In this document: piece after piece, positions 1 through 11,954 of the stretch
Numbering within the stretch: the stretch's first letter is position 1
Layout: each line of letters starts with the position of its first letter
NCBI RefSeq assembly: GCF_001632365.1
Contig: NW_024468520.1
Coordinates: 413,016 to 477,015 of the forward strand
Reading direction: 5' to 3'
Source: Laetiporus sulphureus 93-53
Lineage: Eukaryota; Basidiomycota; Agaricomycetes; Polyporales; Laetiporaceae
Length of the DNA stretch: 64,000 nt
Program-made: the position numbers and the translations under genes
Notes under the pieces: model-generated
Seen by the model: only the letters and a program-made list of their open reading frames with translations
The model's database searches: none
What the model was told of the DNA's origin: nothing

Positions 1-2109
1 TCACGTGACTTCTTGTGCGACGAGAAATGATGAAAAATAATATGCTTCTTGTTAGCATTTGTTCTTTTAATGACTTGTCAGGTAAAACCGTGACAAGTTG
101 CTATACAATTCACCCTGCAGGATGCGACGGGCGTAGTTGTTGATGCACTTTGATTGCTTTCTCTGAAATATGTAGGAGTTGTATACATTGCACTGTAAAG
201 TTTTGTTATAACATTCATTCATTGCGTGCATTATAATTACAGCCACCAAAATCGAAAGAAATGAAGAGTGTACTGGAACCAAAAAAGCGCAGACGATAGC
301 TGAAAGCGGAACATAACATCATGTCATACAATAAGCGGGCATGTATGTGGATGCATGTACAATGAAAATGTAGAGTGGTCAAGGAAAGCAACACAGCATA
401 CAATTGCAGGTTAATAATACATTTGACAGCAGCACATGGGAGTCACATTGAGCGGTCTCAAAAGGATACTATGTGTTAGCGTGATGAAGTGAATTAAAGG
501 ATGTCGCTTACCATTTGTCAGGAATGAGTTTTTTATTCAGGCTATGGATGGGACCATCCTCAGCACACTGTTTGAGGGGAGGGGCGATGAGGCTAACAGG
601 CTGGTTGATAATATTTAACTCGACTATGTCCAAGCTGAAGGAGATTGAGTTGTTGACTTTCCATCTAGAGATGATGATGACAGCTTTTATGAAGGCACCT
701 TTCAATAATTCTTCATATTTGTCAGGTTTAATGAGATGATCATGTCTGTCGTACGTGGAAAGCGATTGGGGTCACCATATACCAAGCTGAGATAGCTTAT
801 CCCTCGCTGTGAGGGCATCAGCATTAGCACATGGCCAGTTATGGATGTTAAACTCTGTAAGTACTAGATTAATGTCATATTATGATGTGAATAACGTGGA
901 TGTCACACAGTCGAACTGCCATCCATCTTTTTGATCAACATGCTACAAAGGCAGTTCCTTTTTAGTCAAATTGCAATAATGCATGATGAGGTACAAACCT
1001 CGAATATTTTATGTCAAATTTTGATGTGATCTTCAGCATCGAGTATATGGTCAGTGACCATCAAGCATTTTTTCTTCTTTTGATCGTCTTTCTATGGTAC
1101 AAGTGTATCGTGTGCCTTCGTATATAACATCATAATTTGATCGATAGCAGGGGGGATGAGACAGGCAGAGGCTGAATGATACTCAGATTTTCTATTGTTC
1201 CCTCTCAGTCTGGAGCTCCAATTACTGCATGGTTGGAGCCAGAATGAACGACCATCAATGGTACTGACAAACCAAAAAATGGCAGCTTCATTTTCACCTT
1301 TACGAACTAGTACGTCATGACCATCCACATCTTCCACCCATTGAATGTTAGTCATCTTTGCGATGTCAGGGTTCCCCAGAAAAGCTGGGTCTGTGTCAGC
1401 ATCACTGAGAAGTGGTTGTATGACACCTTATAGTGTAGCAATGGAAGGTGTGGATGAGAAGAGGATAGAAGTGGAAGTTGCAGCAGGTGATGTTGCATGT
1501 AGAGAATGATGAGAAGATACAGTCAAAGAAGAATTCGTGTCGGGCATGATGACAAGAAACACAGTCGAGGAGGATTTAGTAAAGTGGGCTGTGGTGATGT
1601 CAATTTTCTGCAATGATATAAATACAATAACTTCCCTGACATTATGAAATTAAAAAGGGCAGTACGAGCTACACCGCCGTCAGAGTCTGTTGGTGGTGTC
1701 AGTGGATGACAAGAATGATTACAGAAAATGATGACACGTAGAATGACCAATTAATGACCATGTGAATTTTTGACATGGTCATAGGGTGGTCGAGGAAGGG
1801 TGCTAGGTGGGCTGGATGCAGGGACGGGGAATGTAGGACAGTGAATGGTGCAAATGTCAGGGAGGCTAGGTTAAAGTAAAAGTATTAGAAAGTGACAAGT
1901 TTATATGAAAGCTATACAAATAGTGCTTACAGTATGACATCTCCATATGCTAGCTTGACTGTCAAGGAGATATGTGTGATCATCGAGCCAGTTGAGCACA
2001 TCTCTCAATGTCAGCGACATGACAAGCAATCCGTAAATTCAACTGGAGAGGTTTCCTTCAGATTTACAGGCTGCATTGCATAAAGCTGTCATTCACAAGA
2101 CTGAATAAA
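1..2109. other. Unassigned stretch, no convincing gene
   Basis: I see no gene here. Open frames on both strands are short (under 90 codons), mostly lack an ATG, and match no family I recognise. The sequence is AT-rich and looks like decayed repeat DNA. It lies upstream of the first Helitron fragment and may contain that element's 5' end, but I could not fix a terminus. Confidence 0.5.
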
Positions 2110-2764
2110 AACACATCGCCCATTGGAATCATGTACGTGCATATCGAGAAAGGGAACGGGAGCAGCGAGATGGTCGACAACATGCAAATAGAAGCGCAGT
2201 GCAGACAGAAGACAGCAAGGTGAGTGAAAGGCATGCAGAAGAAAGCACATTTCTATCATTGTTGACAGAAGAAGAACACAGAGAATGCCACAGGCAGTTC
2301 ATGGATTTGATTTCAAGTGAAGCACTGAGGTTGACGATCTGCGGTGTATGTGGTCGACAGGGGCTGCAGTCATTATTAGAGACTCAGCCAGTTTCTGTGA
2401 GTCAAATACCAAATCACAAATGCCTCATTCCGTGGACCATCGAACCATTCCATGACATGGTAGATGGCATTATGCTTGCACGAGAAGCAATTCGTGACAT
2501 GGAGGAAGAAAAGATCATGGACATCTGTGCTGAATGCATGTCAGATTTGAACAACGAGTGCAGGGATGGTCAAATTGCAAGGTGGTCTTTAGTGAACAAT
2601 CTGTGGTTAGGAAGCATTCCCTGGGAGCTTGCAAAGCTTACCTTGCTCGAAGAGCAGCTCATTGCATTACTCTATCCTTGGATGTTCACCGTGAAGTTGT
2701 ATCCAAAGGACCCATCGACCGCGATAAAGGAGGATTTCTTACAAACAGCTTTGAAGGGTAACAT
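2110..2764 (+). pseudogene. Helitron transposase, N-terminal fragment
   Basis: The frame is open from about 2106 to 2764. It starts with an Arg/Glu-rich stretch (REREREQRDGR), as in many basidiomycete Helitron proteins. A cysteine-rich segment follows, with CGVCGR and CAEC motifs, then NNLWLGSIPWEL and a LIAL-YP segment characteristic of the domain (often called DUF6570) upstream of Helitron helicases. There is no clear in-frame ATG, so it is a fragment. The frame stops being Helitron at 2764, where the giant gypsy LTR begins, and resumes at 22233 with a VTTFTLK reading typical of the next stretch. Confidence 0.75.
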
Positions 2765-5173
2765 TGATGAGCATGGGAATGGGCTGAGCAGGAAGCACAA
2801 GGCAAGCAGCAGGCAAAGCCTGGATGGCTGACCGACCCTTTGTCATATCAACTGCCTTCGAGACATGCGTACTACATGAGGCAGTCAGAGCTGGCAAAGA
2901 CAGTCTCGACCGAGCGAGGCATGGTCAGGAAGGCAGCTGCAGCCCGGTGCACCTTTCAGAAGAACTGAGGAGTGAAGGCCATACCGATGATCGAGGACGG
3001 ATCGCTCGAACGAGCGTAGCAGTAGCAGGGTATTAGTTACGGCGTTAACAGGCTACTTTTCTCTTACAAATTTCAGATTTCAGATGTGTTTCAGATATGC
3101 TTCTAGTCTCTGAAAGCAGAGCGTGGACACATCCCATAGCAATGAACAGTTCAGCAATGAGCTGTCCATCTTAGTATATAAATCTGGTCACAATTGACGA
3201 TAAAAAAAAAGAATCAATAACTCAAGATGGGAGAGAGATTGCAGCAGGGAACTTCTTCATACCTCCACAGTTCTACTACTCCACTCTACACATCTCATCT
3301 TTGATACCTATCTATTGCTTTACTATTAATTATGTCTTATTGTCACAAAGCACCAAAGCACTTAACCCAATTAAGGGCAAGTCTGCTTTTGTGACCTGCA
3401 CAAATGATCCCACATAAAAAGCCTGCCACAAGGGCTAGGATGAGGATGCGCGCAGTGGTATGCAGTCTGAAAAAGGGCTCAAAGGGCCTTTAGCCTTATG
3501 CTCACAACTAGGGGGTGAATTGGCTTGTTAGGCCGCATGCAATAGAATAATGAATCTAAGGTTCTCCCTTAGATCCTCATGGGCTTATATACATGTAGGG
3601 CAGGGCCCCTGGCACTGTGCTACTGTGAGACCTCAGATACCTACATGTGAACATATTGCCAGAACCGGTAATGGTTCTGGACTTCGTCATAGCAACTATC
3701 TACAATGGCCGTGGATACGCCGAGGTAATCCTATCTAATCCAATGAGATAAATGCCTGTAAGTGGGCCCACTGTTGAGGGGCCAATGAATGATGGCCAAC
3801 AGAGCACATCACAACGGTTGCAACATCAGATGAGAGGATCTGTCCAAACTCAGAACAATGAGTGTGACGATCAGTCTTCATCTGGATAGGGTTGTGAGAA
3901 GATCTAGCCTATCCTGTACCTGGCTATACTGTATGCCAGTTGGTAGGGGGATCCTCTGTTGTGGTATCTGCCTATTGGTTTAGGCAGAAAAGTGGTGCCA
4001 CTATCTTGAGTGGCGAATTGGGTGCTTGCTAGCTTGATGGTCCAATGGGTTCCTTTCTGGGCAAGTGGCCTGGTGTCACATGACCAACACCTAACAACTT
4101 CCAAATAGGGCAAGTGGCCAGTGTCACGTGACTGGGTGGCTGAATCATGGGCGCTTGGTGGTCATGTGGTAGACACAGTCATGTCCGTGATGTATGTGGC
4201 GGCATTGTGCTGTTTGTCCAAGTATCCACGTTGCGAGACCAATATGAAGGTTGGCATCCGAATAACCACTCAAATGAGGACTTTAATGGTGCAAAAAGAA
4301 AGGTGCCACTTAATACTGTGACACTTATCGAACTCGATAACTTCATTAACAAAGTCAGCACTATGAACGACTCGCACCACAAGCCCAGGGATATAGGTGA
4401 TCGTCTAGGCTCGGTATGGTCTCTTATGCACAGATCATCAGTTAACTTGGTCTATTGGAGCCAGGAGAACTTTAGCAGTCACACATTATAGGGAACAAAG
4501 TGATTGAACGGATCAAACGAGGTTCGGCTAAGCTCAATGATAGCAGACAAGTGAGGTCCATTCTAGGAATTTGTTTCTCACAGTCCAGATTCGGTGTCCA
4601 ATACATATTTGTGATCAGCAAACAAGTGCTGGGGTCAATTTGTGAACAAAACACCAACAACCCCAAATAAAAAACTGCTAGCACCAAGACAGACACCCAG
4701 TCTGAACGATCACACCCAGCAGATCTGCGAACAATCTGTTAGTGCTCAAGCAGCATTTGCGATCAAGTAATTGACACATGAACCCCATTTGTGATCAATT
4801 CAAAGCACGCAACTGACATAATGTGAGACATTCATTCCTCGAAATGATAACGTGTGCGAAGCCAGCATTCTGCTCTAGCTCCAGTCCGAAGGCCAGCCAG
4901 CTGAACAAAGCCATCTGCATCATACCTTTCGACTGCACACTATGGATGATGTCCTCGTCCACCACCCACACACCAACCGTCCATAACAACCACGTCTCAG
5001 AGTCCGGTAGCAAGAAACCTGCAGGCCTCGCACCCTTCAAGAAAAGAGTCATCTCCCTATACCATTGCACCATCGGGGACAGAGCAGAGCGGTTGATACT
5101 CACCTTGCTCTGCAACGAAGTGATCGGTATTGCCTGACCATGGACCATAGGGAGATGGCAACAGAGCATATCA
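2765..5173 (+). repeat. Left (5') LTR of giant gypsy, interrupted
   Basis: It aligns along its length with 20827-22232. A TATA-like box (agtatataaa) lies near 3172. It is interrupted at 3341-4323 by a foreign 983-bp segment with a duplicated CTTAT. Differences from the right LTR are numerous and mostly transitions, so the element is not young. Confidence 0.85.
3341..4323. mobile_element. Solo-LTR-like insertion, 983 bp
   Basis: This segment is absent from the otherwise matching right LTR, which gives an empty site. It starts TGTCACA and ends TGTGACA, and both sides carry CTTAT (3336-3340 and 4324-4328). Terminal TG...CA with short inverted ends and a 5-bp duplication is the signature of a solo LTR left by recombination of an integrated retrotransposon. 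No coding sequence is visible. Its parent element is not in this window: the chromovirus at 41315 also starts TGTCAC but has a different LTR. Confidence 0.8.
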
Positions 5174-5176
5174 TAC

Positions 5177-5194
5177 TGGAGCCCACTACGAGGG
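5177..5194 (+). promoter_or_regulatory. Primer binding site of giant gypsy
   Basis: Three bases after the left LTR the sequence reads TGGAGCCCACTACGAGGG. It starts with TGG, as expected for pairing with the CCA end of a tRNA. I could not identify the tRNA. Confidence 0.55.
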
Positions 5195-5255
5195 GTTTCA
5201 GAGGTCAGATTTAGCAGCAGGTTTACGTTGCACCAGACTTGCAGCCATTACCAAA

Positions 5256-7272
5256 ATGAACTGGGAGGGCATCTTCTCCTCCTTTAATAGCAGGCTTGCC
5301 CAGCTTCTAGAATTTCAGCAAGCAGGTTTCGAATGTGGCGAAGAAGGTCGACCATACTTGGCAAACTACAAGCTGAGATCTGTTTCAAGATCTTTGCCAT
5401 GCATTTTATCACCTAGAGAACAAGATACTCAAGGCAATCATCCCGAGATCTTCGGCGAGGATTCTGATCTCATGCCACCTTCATTAAATGTTTCAACAGT
5501 TCACGTTTCACATTCACCAAGCATACCAGATGAGATCCCAGAAGGAAGATCACTCCTTGATGAGCTCGAGGCAGCACTGGCATCGCTTTTATGAGTCCCA
5601 TCACCAGTCCTAGTCACTTTTCCAGTAAATTCTATGCACACTTTGCCAACAACTACTTCGATAGGACATATCATTGCGATGGCAGCCACGGTAACCTATC
5701 AAATGCCATTTTGAGGAGATCGTTCAGCAGCAATGTTTGACCCAGATCACCCACGCACATTATTCTGTTACTTCGACGATCTCGAAATCTTATTCACACA
5801 TTGCAATGTTAACGACGAGGTCAAAAAGAAGAAATGGGTAACCAGATACTTGCCCATCGATGTCGTGGACCTCATCTTGAGCCTAGCCGGCTATGATGAC
5901 CCTCTCGTTCCATATACACAATTTAAGCCTCGAATCCAAGCACTATATCCAGGTGCCGATAATGAGTGAAAATGGGAAGTCCGAGACATGGATCTGCTTG
6001 TAGGAGAATGTTCTAGACTAGGAATCCAGAATGTTTCAGAACTCAGAGCATACCACTGAGAGTTCCTATGATCACTACATTCCTGATCGGCAAGGACCGC
6101 ATTTCTGTTTCGGAACAAAATGCGCATTCGTCAGAGGGTTCCAGTCTGAGTTGTGGATCAGGATATCACAGAGACTGCAGCTCAAGCAACCCAACCACTA
6201 CCTGGATGACCCATACAATGTCAATGATGTTTACGATGCAGCAAAGTTCATTCTACATAGCACTGCAATGGTACCTTCAGCAAGTATCAGAGGGAGTGTA
6301 GTGAAAGCAGAGACCAAGGCTGAAGGACGGACAGCTGCAATCAAAGTGGAGGACATATCGTTACTCATCGAGAGCCTTGTGAAATCAGTCCAGACACTCA
6401 TGGTGATGTCTATGAATGCAACAGCTGGAATAAAGGCCAACTGGAGCACTGCAGTGCCAGTGCAAAGGCAAATGTATGGGACCGCACCTCCAAATAGCTA
6501 TTGCCATTATTGTGGGGAATCAGGTGGCATGATTGGGACGTGCAAGCATGTTGAGAAGGACATTAAGAGTGGGAAGTGTCTGAGGAACATGGATGGAAAG
6601 GTCATCCTTCTGAATGGAGTGTTCATTTCTCAGAACATCCCAGGTCTTACCATCTGAGATCACATCTACAAGTGGCATAGGAGACAGAATGCAACAGGCA
6701 TAGGTCCCGCAGTTGCTCAAGCCTCGATATCAGTGGCCACAAACCTATTTGAAGTCAAAAAGGCCAGCACATTCTCGTTAATGGGTGAACAGCACATCCA
6801 GGCCCTCGAATGTGAACTGCTCAGTCTATGAAAGAAACAGGTGTTTGACGGAGTCGAGATATGTAGACCACTAAAGCCAGCACAGCCAGCACCACCTGTT
6901 TAGCCAGTAGCACAGCCAGAGCTGACTTGAGCAGCAGAGCCCATGAAGGTATCGGAAGCTTCGACGAGCCAGCGGGATGAAGCAGTCATTTCAGAACATC
7001 CTTATCGAGCAGTTCAGGATGCGACCTATGTCCCACCCATGCAGCATAACTATGGGGCATCTTCACCCAGAGAACAGGCTCTGGCATATTGGACAATTCC
7101 TCCAGTCTATCAGCTGAAGCTAGCGGACGAAGTCTTCAAAAAATCCATGAAGTCATCAGCTATCTCAGTGTCACTCGAGGAACTACTCTCAATCTCATCC
7201 GATGTACGCTCAAAATATTGCAAAGCTTGTACACTGGAGAGGATTCAGCCAGGACCTCAGATTATGAGCGCA
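5256..7272 (+). pseudogene. Giant gypsy gag remnant
   Basis: Coding similarity to gypsy Gag runs through several broken frames: 5256-5594 from an ATG, then 5733-5969 (MFDPDHPRTLFCYFDDLEI), 6031-6657 and 6943-7272. The third piece carries a CHYCGESGGMIGTC zinc-knuckle remnant whose central histidine is gone (family form C-x2-C-x4-H-x4-C). The NMDGKVILLNG stretch after it is typical of basidiomycete gypsy Gag. The last piece is cut at 7272 by the nested gag-only element and resumes at 11955. Gag would form the cytoplasmic particle that packages the RNA; this copy cannot be functional. Confidence 0.75.
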
Positions 7273-8004
7273 TGTTATGAAGCGTTCCCTGCTAGAACGT
7301 TCAGAACCACGTGTGCTTTCTCACACGTACTAGTCCACAACGTGGACAGAGACTTAGGTACCAAATATACCTAACGTCCCCAATAGTCAGGCAGACTATT
7401 AGCAGGGTTTATAGTGTGGTCAAGCCTAGTAGACGATATAGCAGTGAGGTCCTCACTCTACCCTTGCTAGGCCTTGGCCGCTACAGCTACTGCTCGTTCA
7501 CCCGCAGGTTACTAGGTTCGCTGTTCTGACTCTAGCAAGCGTACGAGCTTACTACCTCTTGAGAGCGAGTACGATTGCACGAGGGTTCTAGAACTGAGAA
7601 CGTTCAGAGTCACAGGTGGAAGAGGTTAGTCTTCCCACTGCTGCTCCGCCCCTTTATATAGTCGCAGACCTATAGTCTGGGGTACTAGTACAAGGGGTCC
7701 TCTACACTGCCTCAGTGATAAAGATAGGTGAAACACACTGGAGCTTAGCTGCTGCGAGCCAGGTAATTGGCGAGCTAAGAAGTGTAGGTGAAATACCTGA
7801 AATATGAAATAAGAACCAAAGTCCTGGATCGCAGATCCTGGGGTTAGAGTTTGAGAACCCTAGAAGCTGTCTTTGGTCACATAGTGACTAGAAGCTGTCC
7901 TCAGGCACATAGTGACTGATATCTCCTGACCGTGATTGGGCGTCTCTTCTAGGCGCTTGTTCATGGGGATCACGTGACCATGAGCGACGGTATGCTTCGT
8001 AACA
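7273..8004 (-). repeat. 3' LTR of gag-only element copy 1
   Basis: On the plus strand it starts TGTTATGAAG and ends TTCGTAACA. It is nearly identical to 11217-11949. An open frame of 72 codons inside both LTRs, starting MCFLTRTSPQ, is conserved between copies only because the DNA is. Confidence 0.9.
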
Positions 8005-8041
8005 CAAGCTTCCCTCTCCAACCGCCAAGACCCTTTGGCAA

Positions 8042-10807
8042 TTAAACCGTAAGATCCTTTCTTCTCCGGCGGTGCTTCCGCTTCGAGGAAGGGAGTATTC
8101 TTGAAACAGTATGCGTGGAACTGTTGTGTGATTCAGCGGAGGATTCATCATTCGTGCCGATGCTTGATTGTTCCGGCGCAGGGCTGCCGCGAGACTGGTA
8201 CCTCCTTTCGACTTGATCAGCCCAGGAAGCCTGATTGGCGCTTGATGATTCAGAATCACTGTTAAACAACTCGATGGTACGTCCACTGCGATGCACCTGA
8301 GGGCTTGAGGGACTTGGAGAAGTTCCTTGCTTCGCATTGCTGCCAGTGCTGGGATTTGAAGAATCGATACTGGAGTTTCGTGCATAGGCTGCCTTGGGAT
8401 GCTTAGGTGATAGCGAATCAGGGATTCGTCCTGCATTCCATCGGTCGGTCTTTCGCAATGGTTGTGACCTTGATTGATTACTGTTTTCAGAAGTATCGTT
8501 CGCCCGAGGTGGCTTTGGACATTCATATGCGTGATGTCCAATACGATTGCAATTCCAACATCGACCAGAGAACTGTCCTTGTCCAGAATGTGAACGGCGA
8601 GAATCTTCGCGAGTCCCTTTGAATGGCTGATTGATCCATTGGTTAATGGAAGGTGAAGACTGCTGGTCAGACTTGGTCGACTGCCGCTGCTTTGTCTTCT
8701 TCTGTTTGCCCTTCTGGTTAGGACACGTCTTCATATGCTGGTCAGGCATACTGTCTGCTGAAGAGGAAGATGTAGACGATGAAGTACTGTCATCGTCATC
8801 TCCTTGTCGTCTCTTGTCAAATTTCCTTTGGACAATGGCCTTGATACCACGCCATTCTTTTTGACTGAGATCGAGCGATGACATCAGTACTTCCTTCCAT
8901 ATTGTCGTAGGGAAGGCCGTCTGATCGTGATGCGATGAATGAGTACGTATGGCGCCAATTCGAATGGTATTCATGCCAAGAATATGTTCAGACATTCGAT
9001 CGATATCCATAGGTTCGTTATCGTCTTCTTCTTCGGCTTCCTTTTTCTTCTGATCGACATGGTGGTCTCGACTGTCACCTCCGAGAAGAAGCTTGACAAG
9101 TTTTGCATTGACCAACTTCGTTACTAGTTGCTCAATTTGCTGTCGCATCTTCTTTGTGATCGACGGATCTTTTGAGGGTGTTTTTGATCCGTTAGATGCA
9201 CGTGCATCTTCCTTCTTAATTGAAGAAGTCTTCTTCTGCTTCTTCTTTGATACAGCCTGTACGGGCAGGGTGCGATCGATGTTTGGCTTCTTTGCGGGAC
9301 ATTGATCCATTTCGTGCCCTGGCTTCCTGCACCTATAGCATAGGCGTTTCTTGACTGGAAGGCTCCGTACTTGTCGTATTTGTCGTGCCCTATCGACGTC
9401 CATTGCATTGGGATCGTCTATATCCATCGATTCTTCTTCATTTAGTGAATCGCCCTGATCCACATGTGTAATGAAGTCGAAGATATTGCTTTTTCCTTTA
9501 TGGATATTTCGAAGGTCGTTGACGTGTCTTGCCACATCGCAGGCATCCTCATACGTGGTTGGAGGATTCGGAGTAAGGAAGACTTTTTCTGCCAACTTCG
9601 ATTCCAAGCCTCGCTTGAAATGGACGAGCTTGGTGTAGTCGTCATCAATTTCAGCATAGCGAAATAGGATGTCGAGATTCCCGATATAATCGTCGACCTT
9701 TCCTTTCTTCTGCCTACACTGATTGTCGAGTAACGTTTGCCATGCTTGGTCCTTAGTTGCCACTCCTCCATACTTTTCTTGGAGTGTCATTCGAAAGTCG
9801 CGATAAAGTCCTAGATCATCCGATCTTCCTGTAGATGCGATCATTGCTGCTTCCCATGATTCGACCCATTTTGCTGCTGCCGAACCAGGTTCGAAGTGGG
9901 ATAGGATGAACGTGATCTGACTGTAGTCGTCATCATATATGTGGATGTTTGCCTGGAGGTGTCGTTCTCCAGCCTGGAGGAATGACATAAATGTTCGCTT
10001 ATCTCCTGCGAACGGTCGGATCTCGCCCAGCTGTAATTCCTCCTTTTCCAATTCTGGTTGTGCAGAATTATACAGCGCATAGAGATTCATCTCCAGGAGA
10101 TATTCCTGCCACTGGAATTCCAGACATGTCGGTCCTGGATGCACTGGTGGTCCACTGGCTGGATCGTACCGTGCTTTGATGGGATTTTGACCAGTAGTTC
10201 CCAAACTACTTGTTTGCGCCATGGCCGACTGTGGCCTTATTGGTACTCCGAGTGGTGTTACTGGTCTTCCTCCTTCTGAGGCTGTCCTGGTTAAAGGTGT
10301 CGTCCTGACTCCTTTCCATAATCCTAACCCATCGTAGGGTTTCTTGGATGTTGGCGTAACACTGGAGTCGCCACTCCTTAGTAGACTTGGATTGATGCCG
10401 AGAGGGTTCCATTCCTCCCGTCCTTTATCCTTGTTTGATCCCTCGGCGTCCTCTGGCTTTGGATCGACTTGTATTACTTCTCCTCGAGGAAGGTCCGTAT
10501 GCGTTAAAAATTCGTCCTCGAAATCCTTCGCAATGTCCTTCCTATTATTGATGACTCGTTGAATTTCTTCAACGTCATGTTCGAGCTCTCGGAGCTCCTG
10601 TTGTTCCTCTGGGGTTGTAAGGTTCCCCAGCTGTCGTCGTCTTCGCAATGCAATGGCTCGCGTATTCCTGACATCTGCGAACCAATCCAATTCTTCATTG
10701 GTTGCATCGTTCCATGACAACGGCGTCATGTATCCTTTGTCTCCTTGATAGCCTACCAGCTCATCTCCGGAGTCTGATTCGTATTCTTTGTTTTCGCGAT
10801 ACGACAT
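8042..10807 (-). CDS. Gag protein of gag-only LTR element, intact
   Basis: A single open frame of 921 residues starts at an ATG (MSYRENKEYESDSGDE) about 410 nt from the 5' LTR. The N-terminal third is acidic and low in complexity. The retrotransposon Gag core (about residues 230-440) includes IRPFAGDKRTF, EYLLEMNLYALYN and a conserved GGVATKDQAWQTL stretch. Two CCHC zinc knuckles follow: CYRCRKPGHEMDQC near 489-502 and CWNCNRIGHHAYEC near 749-762. Between them lies a Lys- and Ser-rich linker, and the tail is basic (KRKHRRRRK). Two knuckles separated by about 250 residues is unusual. The protein would assemble cytoplasmic particles and bind RNA. It ends 37 nt before the LTR, so no pol can follow. 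The homologous gene at 22990-25771 is broken. Confidence 0.85.
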   Translation of the reverse strand: MSYRENKEYESDSGDELVGYQGDKGYMTPLSWNDATNEELDWFADVRNTRAIALRRRRQLGNLTTPEEQQELRELEHDVEEIQRVINNRKDIAKDFEDEFLTHTDLPRGEVIQVDPKPEDAEGSNKDKGREEWNPLGINPSLLRSGDSSVTPTSKKPYDGLGLWKGVRTTPLTRTASEGGRPVTPLGVPIRPQSAMAQTSSLGTTGQNPIKARYDPASGPPVHPGPTCLEFQWQEYLLEMNLYALYNSAQPELEKEELQLGEIRPFAGDKRTFMSFLQAGERHLQANIHIYDDDYSQITFILSHFEPGSAAAKWVESWEAAMIASTGRSDDLGLYRDFRMTLQEKYGGVATKDQAWQTLLDNQCRQKKGKVDDYIGNLDILFRYAEIDDDYTKLVHFKRGLESKLAEKVFLTPNPPTTYEDACDVARHVNDLRNIHKGKSNIFDFITHVDQGDSLNEEESMDIDDPNAMDVDRARQIRQVRSLPVKKRLCYRCRKPGHEMDQCPAKKPNIDRTLPVQAVSKKKQKKTSSIKKEDARASNGSKTPSKDPSITKKMRQQIEQLVTKLVNAKLVKLLLGGDSRDHHVDQKKKEAEEEDDNEPMDIDRMSEHILGMNTIRIGAIRTHSSHHDQTAFPTTIWKEVLMSSLDLSQKEWRGIKAIVQRKFDKRRQGDDDDSTSSSTSSSSADSMPDQHMKTCPNQKGKQKKTKQRQSTKSDQQSSPSINQWINQPFKGTREDSRRSHSGQGQFSGRCWNCNRIGHHAYECPKPPRANDTSENSNQSRSQPLRKTDRWNAGRIPDSLSPKHPKAAYARNSSIDSSNPSTGSNAKQGTSPSPSSPQVHRSGRTIELFNSDSESSSANQASWADQVERRYQSRGSPAPEQSSIGTNDESSAESHNSSTHTVSRILPSSKRKHRRRRKDLTV

Positions 10808-11203
10808 CTTGCCTTTTCTTGGTGGCCCTTAACCAATTGTTCGTCGACTGCACCGGTCCACGTCTCCACACAGAGTTCTTCTGGATAGTCGCACAGACTA
10901 CCGCTAGTTCCTTGAATCTTCTTGATTCCGAATTGCCTTCCCTGGGAAGGGCTTTAGCACGTCTTCTACATGTGCCTCAGTTGAGGGCTTCTCTTCTGGA
11001 TTACCACACAAGTAACCGCTAGTGCTTGAGTTCGATAAACACACAGATTTGATTGAATCCACACAGATTCTCCTTCCTTGTCGTACCAAGGTAACCACAC
11101 AGGTCCTGGAAGTGACCTCACAGATCTTGATTCTCCTGTAGCGTCCAAGTAGACCCCACTTCTCATAAGTGGTTCTAAACCTAAACAGGTTGACCTATAG
11201 AAA

Positions 11204-11216
11204 AACCTCTTCCAAA
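11204..11216 (-). promoter_or_regulatory. Primer binding site of gag-only element
   Basis: Read on the minus strand, TTTGGAAGAGGTT lies directly against the 5' LTR. The same sequence occupies the same position in copy 2 (26147-26159). The TGG suggests pairing to a tRNA 3' end; the tRNA is not identified. Confidence 0.55.
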
Positions 11217-11949
11217 TGTTATGAAGCGTTCCCTGCTAGAACGTTCAGAACCACGTGTGCTTTCTCACACGTACTAGTCCACAACGTGGACAGAGACTCA
11301 GATACCAAATATACCTAACGTCCCCAATAGTCAGGCAGACTATTAGCAGGGTTTATAGTGTGGTCAAGCCTAGTAGACGATATAGCAGTGAGGTCCTCAC
11401 TCTACCCTTGCTAGGCCTTGGCCGCTACAGCTACTGCTCGTTCACCCGCAGGTTACTAGGTTCGCTGTTCTGACTCTAGCAAGCGTACGAGCTTACTACC
11501 TCTTGAGAGCGAGTACGATTGCACGAGGGTTCTAGAACTGAGAACGTTCAGAGTCACAGGTGGAAGAGGTTAGTCTTCCCACTGCTGCTCCGCCCCTTTA
11601 TATAGTCGCAGACCTATAGTCTGGGGTACTAGTACAAGGGGTCCTCTACACTGCCTCAGTGATAAAGATAGGTGAAACACACCGGAGCTTAGCTGCTGCG
11701 AGCCAGGTAATTGGCGAGCTAAGAAAGCGTAGGTGAAATACCTGAAATATGAAATAGGAACCAAAGTCCTGGATCGCAGATCCTGGGGTTAGAGTTTGAG
11801 AACCCTAGAAGCTGTCTTTGGTCACATAGTGACTAGAAGCTGTCCTCAGGCACATAGTGACTGATATCTCCTGACCGTGATTGGGCGTCTCTTCTAGGCG
11901 CTTGTTCATGGGGATCACGTGACCATGAGCGACGGTATGCTTCGTAACA
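11217..11949 (-). repeat. 5' LTR of gag-only element copy 1
   Basis: A 733-bp direct repeat of 7273-8004, with TG...CA ends, followed by the right GCGCA target duplication. A TATA-like stretch (tttatata) is visible near 11596. Confidence 0.9.
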
Positions 11950-11954
11950 GCGCA

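Larger units (their letters stand above)
7273..11949 (-). mobile_element. Gag-only LTR retrotransposon, copy 1 (intact gag)
   Basis: LTRs at 7273-8004 and 11217-11949 (732 and 733 bp) differ at only a handful of positions, and a perfect GCGCA duplication flanks the element (7268-7272 and 11950-11954). In minus orientation the 5' LTR is on the right, with a primer site starting TTTGGAAGAGG next to it. A purine tract (GGAGAGGGAAGCTTG) precedes the 3' LTR. The interior is about 3.2 kb and holds one long gene, a Gag, with only about 40 bp between its stop and the LTR. No protease, reverse transcriptase, RNase H or integrase is present. It must be mobilised in trans. A second copy lies at 22259-26885. 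Confidence 0.9.

Noticed and set aside
7311..7529. Conserved 72-codon frame (MCFLTRTSPQ...) repeated at 7311, 11255 and 22297
   Set aside because: It lies wholly inside the LTRs; conservation follows from LTR identity and there is no protein similarity.
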